Assembly (NCBI GenBank): GCA_009760855.2
Contig: WPIO01000028.1
Span: forward strand, 870,001-934,000
DNA length: 64,000 nucleotides
Source: Cristatella mucedo
Taxonomy: Eukaryota; Bryozoa; Phylactolaemata; Cristatellidae
Reading direction: 5' to 3'
In this document: positions 62,413 to 64,000 of the stretch, piece after piece
Position numbering within the stretch: the stretch's first letter is position 1
Layout of the letters: each line of letters begins with the position of its first letter
The notes under the pieces: model-generated
What the model was told of the DNA's origin: nothing
The model's input: only the letters and a program-made list of their open reading frames with translations
The model's database searches: none
Program-made: the position numbers and the translations under genes

Positions 62413-63244
62413 AGCAAGTCGGCCATTTTTAATTCCAGGTTCAGCGTAATAGAATGGTTGATGCACCTCATTTTCAAGAGTTTGACAAATTTTTGCAACA
62501 CTTCTCATCGATTACGTCAAGGGATTATTTAGGCAGAAGTAAAATATATACTAGGGTCTATATTATGCTTTGCATCGTGCAATTTTCAAAAAAAGAAGCC
62601 TCTTTTAATTCAAGTATTTTTGGTGTTTCAGCAATGCCCGGTTCAAGCTGTCATTGACATGAAGTCAATGGTTTACTGGGAGTTTGCATTCGCGAACGCA
62701 AAATTTGACAAGTTACTACCACGTGCCTATTTAGCGGCCACTAGGAGACCCCAAATTGTTGGACTCCTGAACTCGCTTTAGCCCTGCTCGTTACATGGGC
62801 CAATTGTTTTCGGAATTATAGCCCCGCCGAACTCTTGGTTCACTTAAGTGGAGACGTGCAAACGCCGGTGCCCGTAGAGAATGATCCGACGCGAGAGAAT
62901 TGTAGTTCTAACTAGAATACTGTAATGCACTCTTTAAGGCCAAAGGCACGCTGCAAGACGCTGCTCGAGTTCAACGGCGGAGCTTGCTGAGAAATTGCAG
63001 ATTAAAATTAACGTCAACTCTCGTCAGCCGGCTTTTGCATTCCGCGCAGGTGTCTAGTATTCCAAGCGAAAGACGCCCGAGTGGAAGGCCGGAAGAAGTA
63101 GCGGAAACATTTTGCGAGTCAAAGAGAACCGGCGGTCAAAGGCACCCGCTCAAGCTTCGCCGGTCAAATCGCTGCTCGGCCGAGTTACGGTTTCTGGTCC
63201 CTTCTCGTCTCCTAATTTTCTCTACGTCGGTGGGCTGCCTAGTT
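62413..63244. other. Intergenic, nothing recognised
   Basis: No supported gene, RNA or repeat. Confidence 0.4.
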
Positions 63245-64000
63245 GAGTAATGTAATGTAATGTATCTCCGTCAGTAACTCCACAAAGTCATAAAGACCAT
63301 GTGGGCGTTACGCAGGAGAGTTTTGTATAGCACACTCACAGCCTAAGCGGCTTTCGGTACGCATTCGGTACCCAACAGACTTCGTCTCACGCAACAAAGA
63401 GAAAGTGGGAAGCATAGCAGAGTTAGGAGAACAGTTGAGGTAGTGAGTAGCATAGAAGTAGCAGTTCAGGACCGCTGAAAAAGATGTGCCATAGTCGGCA
63501 GTTGGAGAGTAGATGTCGTTGCGTAAGAATTGTGGAAGCGAGTTCCACAATCTAGGACCTGCAGAGCTAAAGCTTCTGTCGCCAACTGTCTTTAAGCGGA
63601 GGAATGGCACAGCTAATTTATTGTCCACACAGGACCTGAGGGCGCGAACAGGCTGAAACTGATGTAGCAGTTCAGCTAGGTATGAAGGAGCCAAGCCGTG
63701 GCGGGCCTTGTGGGTCAGCGTAAGAACTTTGCTCCGTATCCTTTGCTCAACCGGCAACCATCCCAGCTCTTCCAGCAAAGGTGCCTCGTGCTCAAACCGC
63801 TGGGACTTGAAGACCAGCCTTGCAGCCATATTCATAGTCCGCTGTAGTGGCATAATAGCTTTCTTTGGTAGCCCAGCCAAAAGGGAATTACAATAATCAA
63901 GCCGAGACAGAACTAAAGAGCTAGTTAAATTTTTTACAAGCCACTGTGGGAGACAGCTTCTAATCTTGGATAGGGATCAGATGTGATGGCTAGCTGTAGA
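63245..64000 (-). mobile_element. LINE family B, well-preserved copy running off the window
   Basis: On the minus strand it encodes the same C-terminal protein as the copy at 45890-46865 (AGLPKKAIMPLQRTMNMAAR onward, stop at 63308). The translated differences are as small as one residue (ETKSVG against EMKSVG) over 190. The 3' end is at 63245-63265 with three TAATG units. The 5' side continues past 64000. Confidence 0.9.

Overview
This is nuclear DNA of an intron-rich animal. Canonical GT-AG introns interrupt four metazoan genes. Between and inside them lie tRNA-derived SINEs, truncated non-LTR retrotransposons, two DNA-transposon remnants and long dinucleotide microsatellites. I see no bacterial or viral genes. 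The proteins look like those of a non-vertebrate animal, probably a marine invertebrate, but I cannot name the lineage from sequence alone.

Layout, left to right. (1) 127-6998, + strand: the last eight coding exons of a TTC27-like TPR gene (the 5' part lies outside the window), with a poly(A) signal at 7290. (2) About 7.3-22 kb: gene-poor, holding LINE and SINE fragments, a hAT-type MITE (10574-11000), a pogo/Tigger-like remnant (12549-13221) and a 165-bp GT repeat. (3) 48800-22063, - strand: a complete 15-exon gene for a TTC28-like protein (TPR array, CHAT domain, C-terminal extension), rebuilt here with every exon phase compatible; predicted length 1705 residues. Its introns hold most of the window's repeats and a tRNA-Asp(GUC) gene on the opposite strand. 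(4) 49387-50240, + strand: a two-exon TMEM192-like gene, head-to-head with TTC28. (5) 60876-51909, - strand: a complete 12-exon PSMC1 (26S proteasome ATPase Rpt2), 440 residues, tail-to-tail with TMEM192. (6) 61-64 kb: LINE and SINE copies and a 355-bp foldback element.

The four protein genes have unrelated jobs: a poorly characterised TPR protein, a cell-division-associated TPR/CHAT protein, a lysosomal membrane protein and a proteasome ATPase. The shared promoter and the convergent 3' ends are local arrangement, not evidence of a pathway.

Most notable points: the TTC28-like CHAT domain has Tyr and Gly where the catalytic His and Cys would be; an abundant tRNA-SINE family shares its 3' tail with a LINE family in the same window; two almost identical LINE copies suggest recent movement; a ~960-bp direct repeat brackets the last five TTC28 exons; and a near-perfect long inverted repeat lies upstream of PSMC1. 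Comparisons with human proteins are from memory; no search was run.
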